A DNA stretch of 28,908 bases, from NCBI GenBank assembly GCA_031547045.1, contig JAVBSN010000018.1, positions 1-28,908 on the forward strand, given 5' to 3'. The stretch comes from JAVBSN01 sp031547045 (GTDB lineage Bacteria > Bacillota > Clostridia > Lachnospirales > Lachnospiraceae). Position 1 is the first letter of the stretch; each line of letters opens with the position of its first letter. Shown piece by piece: positions 1 through 8,106 of this stretch. The notes beneath the pieces are model-generated. The model did no database searches, was not told the DNA's origin, and was given only the letters and a program-made list of their open reading frames with translations. The position numbers and the translations under genes are program-made.

Positions 1-2202
1 AATATAAATCATAATATGAATATAAGAAATTCTCAATTACTTTTTATATTTGATGGTTTAAATGAAATTAATGATACTGTTGAAAATCAACAAATTCATT
101 ATTGTAAATTACTAGAATTGGCAGATAAACTTTATGATAATCAATATAAAAATATTAAATTACTAATTACATGCCGTGAGCAAGCATATTATCAATATAA
201 AAATGTTACTACAATGCAACTAAATCATATATATTTTTATAATGATAATAATTTTAATGATAGTGAAGATGCAAGTTATAAAATAGCATTACTAAATAAT
301 AGTGATAAACAATGTTTATATGATAAATATATATCTACAGAGATACGTGAGCAAATAAATAATATAAGCATGACAACTTCTGGACGAAATTTCAATATTA
401 CAGATGATGCAATTACACCTCTTTTTATTGCAATTGTCGGGGAATCATTAAATTCATATAAAGGTGTAAATGTTATTAAAAACGGTGGAAATGTATATGA
501 TTTATTTTCAAATGTTATGCTTGGACGTCTTGAGCAAGCAGATGTATTTTTAGCCAGAAAGATAATATATGCATATTTTGATTTGATTGTTGATCTTCGA
601 AATACTAATATTGAAATTACAAAATTTAAAGTCCTAAATACGTTAGAATTAGATTGTCATACTTATTTTGATGGAATTGTTAATAAAATGATAGATGTAA
701 ATATTTTATTGAAGGATTATTCGAATTTAGAAAGAATAAAGTTTCAACATGACAAAATTGAAGAGTTTTTTTTCAAAGAATATATAGAAGAATATGATTA
801 TAAAGGAATAGATTTTTTCAATACAGTATTCTATTTATGTCAAAAAAATGTTATTTACCAAGGAGGTGTTTTGGAATATTTTTTGACACTAGAGAAAAAA
901 GGGAAATTAAAAGACATAAAGGAGATATTAATTTCTTTATTTATAAATCATATAAAATTCATACCTAAAATAACTATAGAAATATTGTCATTTTCGCAAA
1001 ACCTTTCTCATATTATATCTTATCTTATTAGCGCTAACGATATTGATGGAAGCAAAAAAATGTTATCTATAATTATATGGGGATTGGATCAAAATCTACA
1101 AGATTATTCAGCTATTACATATGACTTAAGAAAAATAATAAGTGAATTACAAAAAATCTCAGATGATACAATTATGACAAATGAGTCACGCTCATATATT
1201 TGTTTCTTTGAATCAAAGCTTAATTATTTTGTAAATGATTATACAAAAGCACTTTCACTTGCAGAAATGGCAAAAAATTTAGTTGGGGGGAAAAATCGAA
1301 CCTTATCGACAAAAATAGACATCCATTATTCTGTTATCCTTATGGAACAAGGATATAGCAAAAAATGTATAGAATTACTTGAAAAAGATTTTGAAACATA
1401 TAAAAATGGTGTAGATTTAAACCTAATGTTAGAAGTGGGAATAGAATTAGGACGTGCATTGAATCATAGTGGACAAACAGATAAAACACTTTACTTATAT
1501 AGTCAACTTTTAGAATACAAGAATGAAATAAATGATATTTATGTATTAGCTAGAATATGTGAACAAAAAGCTAATGTGTTAAATAATCTAATGTATAATA
1601 AACTTCAATATGGATTTGTCAACAAGAAGGAATTATCTGAAAAAGAAATTGAAGAAGTAAACGAATTATACCTTGAAGCTATGGGATTATATGATGAATC
1701 TATTGATTTATTATTAAGTATCAATGCTATTTTTACATATAGTGGTGTGATACCAGAGAAAATCAATACCATAATTAGTTATTCTTTTTCTATAGAACAA
1801 ACAAATGTTGATGATTGTAGCAAAATGATTAAAGAATTTGATCGCTTATTTGATGGTATAAAAACACCTTTTGAAACAGATTATAATATTTCTAAGGCTT
1901 ATTATTATGAGTATATAAATAAAATTAATCAAGCTGAAAAATATATAGAAATCGCTTTAGAGAATGCTTTAAATTTGCATATCAAAAACAAAGAGGCTAA
2001 ATGTAGATGTTTTTATGCTCAATTTTTATATAGGCGAATACTTAATTTGGATGGAGACATCAAAAAAATGTATACACATGGGATTGAACAATTGAAAATG
2101 GCAATTGCTTATTATGAACAGCATACTATCGTTGATGGTAATATAGTTTTAAATGATTGTTATACGTTAAAGCAAAAATACGACAATATTTCATTTAATT
2201 AA
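1..2202 (+). CDS. NACHT-type STAND NTPase with helical-repeat C-terminus, 5' end outside the window
   Basis: The frame is open from base 1, so the start and the Walker A part lie outside the window; the first internal ATG is at 16. Residues just after it (LLFIFDGLNEI) match the extended Walker B of NACHT NTPases (hydrophobic run, D-G-L-x-E). About 40 residues on, LLITCREQAYY fits the following strand with its sensor Arg. After about residue 200 there is no enzyme motif, only long amphipathic helices, TPR-like from roughly 390 to 700 (LSLAEMAKNL, ALENALNLHI). Family knowledge: STAND proteins are signal-triggered ATPases in which C-terminal repeats sense a ligand and an N-terminal effector acts; bacterial NACHT proteins include antiphage defence proteins. 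The effector is not visible, so defence is inference. The gene is very AT-rich and converges on the 888-aa gene. Confidence 0.75.
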   Translation, partial: NINHNMNIRNSQLLFIFDGLNEINDTVENQQIHYCKLLELADKLYDNQYKNIKLLITCREQAYYQYKNVTTMQLNHIYFYNDNNFNDSEDASYKIALLNNSDKQCLYDKYISTEIREQINNISMTTSGRNFNITDDAITPLFIAIVGESLNSYKGVNVIKNGGNVYDLFSNVMLGRLEQADVFLARKIIYAYFDLIVDLRNTNIEITKFKVLNTLELDCHTYFDGIVNKMIDVNILLKDYSNLERIKFQHDKIEEFFFKEYIEEYDYKGIDFFNTVFYLCQKNVIYQGGVLEYFLTLEKKGKLKDIKEILISLFINHIKFIPKITIEILSFSQNLSHIISYLISANDIDGSKKMLSIIIWGLDQNLQDYSAITYDLRKIISELQKISDDTIMTNESRSYICFFESKLNYFVNDYTKALSLAEMAKNLVGGKNRTLSTKIDIHYSVILMEQGYSKKCIELLEKDFETYKNGVDLNLMLEVGIELGRALNHSGQTDKTLYLYSQLLEYKNEINDIYVLARICEQKANVLNNLMYNKLQYGFVNKKELSEKEIEEVNELYLEAMGLYDESIDLLLSINAIFTYSGVIPEKINTIISYSFSIEQTNVDDCSKMIKEFDRLFDGIKTPFETDYNISKAYYYEYINKINQAEKYIEIALENALNLHIKNKEAKCRCFYAQFLYRRILNLDGDIKKMYTHGIEQLKMAIAYYEQHTIVDGNIVLNDCYTLKQKYDNISFN

Positions 2203-2215
2203 ATATAATATTGTC
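2182..2215 (+). terminator. Inverted repeat across the stop codon of the NACHT gene
   Basis: GACAATATT (2182-2190) and AATATTGTC (2207-2215) form a 9-bp perfect stem spanning the stop codon, followed by TTATA. It is a weak terminator candidate just upstream of a stronger one. Confidence 0.4.
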
Positions 2216-2226
2216 TTATACTACAG

Positions 2227-2266
2227 ATAAACCGATAATGGAAATAAATATCCAATATCGGTTTAT
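2227..2266. terminator. Bidirectional terminator between convergent genes
   Basis: ATAAACCGATA (2227-2237) pairs perfectly with TATCGGTTTAT (2256-2266). After one mismatch four more pairs extend the stem, leaving an 8-nt loop. It lies between the NACHT stop and the stop of the minus-strand fusion gene and can serve both directions. Confidence 0.75.
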
Positions 2267-2270
2267 TCTA

Positions 2271-4937
2271 TTATTTTTCAACGATTTCTGGCATTTTACC
2301 AAATGAAGGATTTATTCCTAACATATATTTTTGATCAAATTGTTTTTTAAGATTGCCCAAATCGTTTGCTATGATTTCAGCCTGTTTATCATCAATATTC
2401 AATGACATTGGTAATAATGCTATAATTGATATTTGCCTATTGTTTTGTAGTGTTTTATAATTTGGAAGAAAGCGTGTATAATAACTACGATTAGGATTGG
2501 ATATCCAGTATTCTGATAAGGCATATAAGTATTCATTATTATTGAAAATGATTGATTCACTTTCTTTTATAAAATTGTCATAACATAGTTCTTTTTTTGG
2601 ATTAGTTGCCCATATTATTGTAGCAAATCCATATGTATTATCTTTTTCAAGAATTGTAAACCCATAATTGGGGAGAATCTTAGTAAATATATTTGCTATA
2701 GTTAGCATATTCACAATATATGATTGAAAACCTTCAATGCCAACGCTTTGCAAAACATTCCATGTAACCAAAATATCAGATGTTTCCCTTGAGTTCCCAA
2801 ACGAATAGTAATATGGCTCTCTTGAAGAATCACTCATATATTCACCAGAAACAGAATATAAATCAACTGGATTTTGGGATAAGAAAATGCTATTTGTATA
2901 AGGAGCAAATCCACCTTTATGAAAATCAATTCCCACACCATCTGCCAAATCTGAGTGTTTACATTTTTCTAGTGTAATTTTTATCTTATCTAAAACATCA
3001 ATATTAATTTCCAACCTATTTTGTTCGAAATCATAATATTTGAAAAATAACCAAGGCCAACCAATTACTAAATCATAATAAATGTACGGTTTATAATTTA
3101 TATGTAGTTGGAATATTAATTCCTTTAGTATTTTAACACCTTTATTAATATCTTCTACGTTACAGTGTGTAGTATTTCCACCTGAAAAAATAATACAAGC
3201 TATAGGGATTTTTTTGGTGAAGCATTCTAGTAATATTTCCTTAAATCTATTGAAATCAATAGTCCCATCTAAAGTAACAGGAACTCTTCGGCATTGTCCA
3301 CTTAAGCCTAAGTGATTGCATACAGATTCTATTGAAAAATGATTGATTTCTGATGTTATTACAACTGGAGGTTCTTGCGTTTGAAAATCACATCGGTTTA
3401 ATCCGCATTTTATAGCATAGGTAATACAATATTTTCCACCAGGTGTAAAAATGCCAGAAGCATTCTTTTCATTCCAATTTAAAAGTTTTGCCAATTGCCT
3501 GATTATTTGATCTTCCATTATAGTTAAACCAGCACTAGTTCGTCGAGTTATTGCATTAGGATTATATAACTTTGTTATTGTAGTTGCGGCAACAGTATTA
3601 AACATAACTGGTGGATTAACATTATAAAGCATAGTTGGCGCGTGCCAACGCATTTGACCACTTAAGATTTTTGTGGAAATATCTAATGTTTTTTGTGGAT
3701 CCTGAAGTTCTTGAGGAATTGTTTCATATTCACCAAGAAATGAGTAGCTTTTGTCAGGCTTACCTAAAAATACGTCATTAGCATTTTTAATTATAGGAAT
3801 ACAATATAAAGCATTATTTATATGTTTTATGAAATCATAGCGATTTCGTTCATCTCCTTGTAAGAGACGTACTTTTAATTCATTACATACATTTTTGTAA
3901 CTATAACTTGAATAAATTTGTTTTCTAATTACAAAAGGTATTATTTTTTCAGAGATATCATTTGGTAGGTTTTCAGAAGCATATTTAATGAGTTCAAGCG
4001 TTTTGGTTTCTTGAGTTTGCTTTGTCAAACAAACAATTAATAGTATATTTAATATATCGTTTATATCTGCGTCATAATATTTCTGAAAAGCATCTATTAT
4101 TGTATTATTTAAGCTGTTTGAACTATTTACATCAACTAAATAGTATTTTTGGTATGTATCATTATAGACATATTTGAATTGTCCAAAATCTTTAAAATTA
4201 TATTCTCTAAATAGTTTGTAAGAATTCGTGATAAGCTCATTATGTTGTTCTGTATTTTTTATGGCATTTCCATTAGGGAAAATAGAATTGTATTCACAAA
4301 TAATATCTATTGAAAAAGGTGGATTTCCAATAATAGTTACAATGAATTCATTACTAATGTCAATATTTTTATGTAAATATATTTCGTCAATATCTAAATC
4401 ATCTTCAAAAACACGTGATATTATTGCAAAAGTATCTGAAAGAGAATTTGCTTGGTATAAAACACTAGATATATAATTTTTTGCATACGAAGGCTCTAAT
4501 GTGACAGGAAAATTTAGTTGTCCAAGAATATCAACTTGTGATAAATAGTTATATCGTGTAATGAGACAAGGTTCTGGGGCGCCCATAGACATCTCAGCGT
4601 ATATAGATTTATCATTTAAAACAAGAGTTGATATATATGAATTTCCAAAAAACTCCAGCTTTAAATTTTGTAGTAATTGGGATATTACGTAATCATTAAT
4701 TTCATATTTTAGAGTATTCTCTTTAACTAAGGTATATTGTGCAAATGGAATAATACATATGTATTTATCTTTTTGTAAAATTAACTCTAACTCTTTTCGT
4801 GTAGGATCAACTACACATACAAAATCAAAACAAATATTTTTTATAGATTTGGCGTAGCTAATAATTTCAATATTAAATTGAAAATTTGGTTTATCTATTC
4901 GAGAAAAAATTAATAGTACTTTTTCTTTTTTCATCAT
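2271..4937 (-). CDS. Fusion of ATP-grasp (D-Ala-D-Ala ligase-like) region and group II PLP-dependent decarboxylase
   Basis: The protein has 888 residues. The C-terminal half (about 400-880) is a fold-type I, group II amino-acid decarboxylase: H533 in INHFSIES (ring-stacking His), SGGNTTHC at 585-592 (family S/T-x-GTT motif), D622 in YYDLVIGW (PLP-nitrogen Asp) and K674 in DFHKGGFAPY (Schiff-base Lys). Residues about 1-300 follow the D-Ala-D-Ala ligase order: KVLLIF start, FFGNS, NDK (108-110), LNFPVTLEPS (141-150), FIVTIIGN (198-205), VDVNSS (268-273). Several ATP-grasp positions are altered: Glu148 stands where the ATP-binding Lys of the FPxxxKP motif is usual, and VDVN replaces the usual EVN. 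Two consecutive ATG codons follow an AAAGGA ribosome binding site. By family the C-terminal part should decarboxylate an amino or diamino acid; the substrate is unknown. A small-molecule or peptide-bond-forming pathway is inference. Confidence 0.75.
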   Translation of the reverse strand: MMKKEKVLLIFSRIDKPNFQFNIEIISYAKSIKNICFDFVCVVDPTRKELELILQKDKYICIIPFAQYTLVKENTLKYEINDYVISQLLQNLKLEFFGNSYISTLVLNDKSIYAEMSMGAPEPCLITRYNYLSQVDILGQLNFPVTLEPSYAKNYISSVLYQANSLSDTFAIISRVFEDDLDIDEIYLHKNIDISNEFIVTIIGNPPFSIDIICEYNSIFPNGNAIKNTEQHNELITNSYKLFREYNFKDFGQFKYVYNDTYQKYYLVDVNSSNSLNNTIIDAFQKYYDADINDILNILLIVCLTKQTQETKTLELIKYASENLPNDISEKIIPFVIRKQIYSSYSYKNVCNELKVRLLQGDERNRYDFIKHINNALYCIPIIKNANDVFLGKPDKSYSFLGEYETIPQELQDPQKTLDISTKILSGQMRWHAPTMLYNVNPPVMFNTVAATTITKLYNPNAITRRTSAGLTIMEDQIIRQLAKLLNWNEKNASGIFTPGGKYCITYAIKCGLNRCDFQTQEPPVVITSEINHFSIESVCNHLGLSGQCRRVPVTLDGTIDFNRFKEILLECFTKKIPIACIIFSGGNTTHCNVEDINKGVKILKELIFQLHINYKPYIYYDLVIGWPWLFFKYYDFEQNRLEINIDVLDKIKITLEKCKHSDLADGVGIDFHKGGFAPYTNSIFLSQNPVDLYSVSGEYMSDSSREPYYYSFGNSRETSDILVTWNVLQSVGIEGFQSYIVNMLTIANIFTKILPNYGFTILEKDNTYGFATIIWATNPKKELCYDNFIKESESIIFNNNEYLYALSEYWISNPNRSYYTRFLPNYKTLQNNRQISIIALLPMSLNIDDKQAEIIANDLGNLKKQFDQKYMLGINPSFGKMPEIVEK

Positions 4938-5114
4938 ATAGTGATATTCCTTTCTAAGTAAAGATATTATGTAATAGTTTTTTGATGCTATTAATATAAA
5001 TTAGCAATCGATAATATTTAATTATCACTACCAAATATATTTGATAGAAATATAGGTATATATTTATGAAAGTCATATAGTTTTTTAATTTAAAATAACT
5101 ATCATTTCCCTTTA

Positions 5115-5143
5115 TTGAAAAATGTAAATATATTTGTTATAAT
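5115..5143 (+). promoter_or_regulatory. Sigma-A promoter of the coiled-coil/thioesterase operon
   Basis: TTGAAA (5115-5120), 17-nt spacer, TATAAT (5138-5143) with an upstream TG giving an extended -10. Transcription would start near 5150, which argues against the TTG codon at 5155 as the gene start. The remaining AT-rich bases 4938-5114 show nothing recognisable. Confidence 0.75.
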
Positions 5144-5172
5144 ATTAATGAACTTTGCCTATGGAGGATATT

Positions 5173-6639
5173 ATGAAAAATATTACACAACAGATAATCG
5201 ATAAAATGTATAGTACTATTGATAATGCATCATATGTGCCGTTATCACCTGATAAGATTATGATTTCCAAAGATTCATTAATGGCTATGCTAGATGAGCT
5301 ATCAAGAGTTATGACAATTGAATATGATACATACAGAGATATTACTGATAAAAAAGGCAAGGTTTTAGAAGCAGCTAGAAAAGAAGCAGAAGACATAATA
5401 TATGAAGCAGAAAAGACAGCTAGTAGAATAAGAGTTACCAAAAGAACTACGCCTGTTTCTCCATTAAGGCAAGAAGATTTGTCATATGATGAAATAAAAG
5501 CATTAAATAATGCTAACGATATATATGCAGCGTCTATAATACATGCAGATGAAACACTAACAGAAGTATGTGATATTATAGCTGATGCTTATCATAATAT
5601 TCAATCAGAGTATGAAAAAGCAATGCGTGGACTTGAAAAAAAAGCAAGTATATTAGAGGAAAATAAAAAAGAATTAATAGGTGGACTTGAAGAACTTGAA
5701 GAGGAAGATAGGTATCATCAAATTCTAGAAATTAGTAGGGTTTTATCAAATGAGTTATACGATGAAAAAGCTAAAGCTAGAGCTGGAGAATATATCGATG
5801 ATATGCAAATGCAATTGGATATAGATGGTATGACATTAGATGAAGAAGTATCTGAAATCAATGAAATTCCAAGTGAGCAATCTAAGGAAGATAAAATATT
5901 TATTCCTAGAGTAGTTGATTTTATGTCAACTATTAAGACTTACTCAAGGGAATCAGGATATAAATTAGAAGAAGAGCTTACGCCAGTACAAAATACTGAA
6001 GAAGTAAAAGAACTTACTCCTGCTGATGATGTAGAAGAACTTAAAATAGTTAAAAATGTGGAAGAAGTAGAGATTCCAAAGGAAATAGAAGAAATAGAAA
6101 CTTCACTTCAAGTTGAAGAAATTCAAAAATTAGAAGTGTTTGAAAAGATTGAAGAGCTTAAGATTACAGAAGATGAAGAGATTGCTAAAGATGATAAGAA
6201 TATATCAATACTAGAAGAAGCAGTCATAACTAAAGAACTACAAGATGATGAACCAACAAGAGATATGGAAGAGATTATCAAACAGATTCAAGATATAGAA
6301 GAGAAAAAAGATACAAAAGAAAATGTAAAAAATATGTCTGTAGATAATCCGTTTAGAGTTGTTTCTAAAAAAGAAGAAAAAATAGAAACTGTGACAGAAA
6401 TAAAAGAACAAGTTGAAGTTGTTGCTAATAACGTAGAAGAAACGGAAGTTATTTCAGAAAAGGTAGAAGAAAAGCCAGCTAAGAAACCAATTGTACCGTC
6501 TGTACTTCCATCAGCCGAAAATAAGCAACCAGCACCAAGCAGTAAAACAGAAGATGGCTATGATGAAATAGTAATGAAGGTTTTAGAGAATAAAAAGAAA
6601 AATGGTGGGAAGATTGTATACGAGCAATTAACTTTCTAA
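5173..6639 (+). CDS. DivIVA / ATP-synthase-b-like coiled-coil protein with Glu-rich tail
   Basis: I chose the ATG at 5173 because GGAGG (5163-5167) sits 5 nt before it. A TTG at 5155 in the same frame has no such site and lies at the predicted transcript start. The product is about 488 residues with no signal peptide or membrane segment. Residues about 30-200 are rich in Ala, Glu and Lys and predicted coiled coil (VLEAARKEAEDIIYEAEKTA resembles the b-subunit/DivIVA repeat pattern). From about 215 to 440 it is a low-complexity Glu/Lys/Val tail of short repeats of the type VEELKI, VEEVEI, IEELKI. The last 50 residues become Pro/Lys-rich and end in a more conserved-looking DGYDEIVMKVLENK. A cytoplasmic scaffold or cell-division role is a guess from composition only. 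It is followed 10 nt later by the thioesterase gene. Confidence 0.7.
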   Translation: MKNITQQIIDKMYSTIDNASYVPLSPDKIMISKDSLMAMLDELSRVMTIEYDTYRDITDKKGKVLEAARKEAEDIIYEAEKTASRIRVTKRTTPVSPLRQEDLSYDEIKALNNANDIYAASIIHADETLTEVCDIIADAYHNIQSEYEKAMRGLEKKASILEENKKELIGGLEELEEEDRYHQILEISRVLSNELYDEKAKARAGEYIDDMQMQLDIDGMTLDEEVSEINEIPSEQSKEDKIFIPRVVDFMSTIKTYSRESGYKLEEELTPVQNTEEVKELTPADDVEELKIVKNVEEVEIPKEIEEIETSLQVEEIQKLEVFEKIEELKITEDEEIAKDDKNISILEEAVITKELQDDEPTRDMEEIIKQIQDIEEKKDTKENVKNMSVDNPFRVVSKKEEKIETVTEIKEQVEVVANNVEETEVISEKVEEKPAKKPIVPSVLPSAENKQPAPSSKTEDGYDEIVMKVLENKKKNGGKIVYEQLTF

Positions 6640-6649
6640 TGGGGGAAGT

Positions 6650-7087
6650 ATGAACAAAATTAAAGCATTTACAAGAAAAATAAACTATTATGAAACAGAT
6701 AAGATGGGAGTAGTTCACCATTCTAATTATATTCGTTTATTCGAAGAAGCAAGAATAGATTTTCTTTCTCAAGCAGGCTTAGATTATAGCAAGATGGAAG
6801 AGACAGGATTATTAATTCCTGTATTAAGTGCTGAATGTGAATATCGTCAATCTGTAAAATTTGCTGATGTAGTTAGAATAATTCCTAAAATAGAGGTATT
6901 CACAGGATTAAAATTTGAAGTGAGTTATAAGGTGCTATCAGAGGATGGAAGTATTCTTCATAGTACTGGAAGAACATCTCATTGCTTCTTAGATTCTGAA
7001 TTCAAACCAGTTAGATTAAAAAAAGATTACCCAGAAATATATAATGGACTTAATGAATGGGTAGGTATTGATATAGAAAATATGTAA
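6650..7087 (+). CDS. YbgC/FadM-type acyl-CoA thioesterase (hotdog fold)
   Basis: 145 residues, the usual length of the 4HBT family. The family signature is intact near the N-terminus: YYETDKMGVVHHSNYIRLFEEAR, with catalytic Asp17, the HH pair (23-24), Tyr27 and Glu32/33. Members hydrolyse acyl-CoA thioesters in the cytoplasm, and some act on acyl-ACP. Substrate chain length cannot be read from the sequence. The gene starts 10 nt after the coiled-coil gene with a GGGGGA ribosome binding site overlapping its stop region, so the two are co-transcribed. A terminator follows directly. Confidence 0.85.
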   Translation: MNKIKAFTRKINYYETDKMGVVHHSNYIRLFEEARIDFLSQAGLDYSKMEETGLLIPVLSAECEYRQSVKFADVVRIIPKIEVFTGLKFEVSYKVLSEDGSILHSTGRTSHCFLDSEFKPVRLKKDYPEIYNGLNEWVGIDIENM

Positions 7088-7092
7088 TTAAT

Positions 7093-7127
7093 AAAAAATC
7101 ATCCTAAAAATATAAGGATGATTTTTT
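7093..7127. terminator. Rho-independent terminator, bidirectional
   Basis: AAAAAATCATCCT (7093-7105) and AGGATGATTTTTT (7115-7127) form a 13-bp perfect stem with a 9-nt loop and a T-run. It sits between the thioesterase stop and the convergent small membrane protein gene. Confidence 0.9.
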
Positions 7128-7178
7128 ATTGAGTCTATCTATATATATAAATTCCAAATTGGCTAGCAAGTATATATA

Positions 7179-7439
7179 TTAATGATCTTTTTGTAAATGA
7201 ACATCATCATATATTGTTATACAGTGAAATAATTCTACCGTTGTACCAACATAATAATAGCCATCCTCCATTGCCATGGCATGCCAAAAGCGAATATCAT
7301 ATGTTAATGATGTATAACCAATAGAACCACCATCTTTAATGCCATATTTACAGGGGAAAAGTAATATTATTAAAGTAATAATAATTACAATAGATATTAC
7401 TTTTCTAGATTTAGGCGTCTTATTCTTATTAGTTTTCAT
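7179..7439 (-). CDS. Small membrane-anchored protein of unknown function
   Basis: 86 residues. A basic N-terminus (KTNKNKTPKSRK) is followed by one hydrophobic segment at about 13-29 (VISIVIIITLIILLF), a signal anchor. The rest is a short extracytoplasmic domain (YGIKDGGSIGY ... GYYYVGTTVELF). I recall similar small 'YGIKDGG' proteins in Clostridia, without known function. The Cys after the hydrophobic run (LLFPC) is not a convincing lipobox. AAGGAGATACATA precedes the ATG, a good ribosome binding site. It lies 38 nt behind the zinc-ribbon gene on the same strand and is probably co-transcribed with it. Confidence 0.6.
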   Translation of the reverse strand: MKTNKNKTPKSRKVISIVIIITLIILLFPCKYGIKDGGSIGYTSLTYDIRFWHAMAMEDGYYYVGTTVELFHCITIYDDVHLQKDH

Positions 7440-7477
7440 TATGTATCTCCTTGTATAATAACAGAAAACAATATAAA

Positions 7478-7939
7478 CTATTTACTATTAAGTGAGTTTT
7501 CATATTCTTCCATTTGTTTTAAATAGTTAATTTGAGTTTCTGTTTTTCCTTGATATTTAGCATCATCATTAGAGTGATTGTTGTTATTAGCATTATTATC
7601 ATATGTATAGTTGCTATAGTTGATATTTGTATCATTATTAGTGTCTTGTGATTGTGAATTGCTACTATCCGAATTTAAGCCACCAATGTTCTGATTTTCT
7701 ATAGCTTCTAGAGCCTCTAAATATTGTTGCTTTGTTAATGGAATATAACTCTTGCAGTATGGACACATATAAGCATATTGCTTTTTGTAAGGTATTACAG
7801 GAATAAAAAATATAGTAAACCAAGTCATCATTACGTATAAGTTCCAAGTACTAGTTTGATTACAATGTGTACAAGCTTTTACAAATGCTGCTCCTTTGTT
7901 GTGTCGAGTTACTTTTCCCCAGCCCCATATTATAAACAT
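7478..7939 (-). CDS. Zinc-ribbon family protein with Asn-rich tail
   Basis: The start is set at the ATG at 7939, preceded by AGGAGG (7947-7952); the longer frame beginning at 7987 would start inside the -10 box. The 153-residue product begins MFIIWGWGKVTR and has CTHC (about residue 23) and CPYC (about residue 59), a four-Cys zinc ribbon. Between the pairs is a hydrophobic stretch (NLYVMMTWFTIFFIPVIPY) that may insert in the membrane. From residue 85 it is low complexity, rich in Asn, Ser and Asp, and it ends with a short helical segment. Function unknown. Confidence 0.7.
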   Translation of the reverse strand: MFIIWGWGKVTRHNKGAAFVKACTHCNQTSTWNLYVMMTWFTIFFIPVIPYKKQYAYMCPYCKSYIPLTKQQYLEALEAIENQNIGGLNSDSSNSQSQDTNNDTNINYSNYTYDNNANNNNHSNDDAKYQGKTETQINYLKQMEEYENSLNSK

Positions 7940-7977
7940 AATAAATCCTCCTAAAATGTAATTAATTTCATAAGGGT

Positions 7978-8006
7978 AGTATATCATCCCTAATTTTTAG
8001 TGTCAA
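7978..8006 (-). promoter_or_regulatory. Strong sigma-A promoter of the zinc-ribbon operon
   Basis: On the minus strand: TTGACA (8006-8001), 17-nt spacer, TATACT (7983-7978) with a TGA extended -10. It diverges from the transketolase promoter about 30 bp away. Confidence 0.8.
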
Positions 8007-8036
8007 CGAATCAGGATTTTTATTGTAATTTAGGGG

Positions 8037-8064
8037 TTGAAAAAAACTCAATTATAGATACAAT
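8037..8064 (+). promoter_or_regulatory. Probable promoter of the transketolase operon
   Basis: TTGAAA (8037-8042), 16-nt spacer, TACAAT (8059-8064). The short leader carries a small inverted repeat, AACGTTATACGTT, before the AAAGGAT ribosome binding site (about 8094-8100). Confidence 0.6.
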
Positions 8065-8106
8065 AGAATATGGAGAAAACGTTATACGTTAAGAAAGGAT
8101 AATCCG

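Noticed and set aside
1..4937. NACHT and fusion enzyme as one two-gene defence operon
   Set aside because: The genes converge on a strong bidirectional terminator and so are not co-transcribed.
5145..5441. Minus-strand 98-codon ORF at the start of the coiled-coil gene
   Set aside because: It is antisense to the coiled-coil CDS; the hydrophobic translation is the usual shadow of Glu/Ala/Asp-rich coding sequence.
7940..7987. N-terminal extension of the zinc-ribbon protein
   Set aside because: The longer frame would start within the -10 box, and AGGAGG directs translation to the ATG at 7939.
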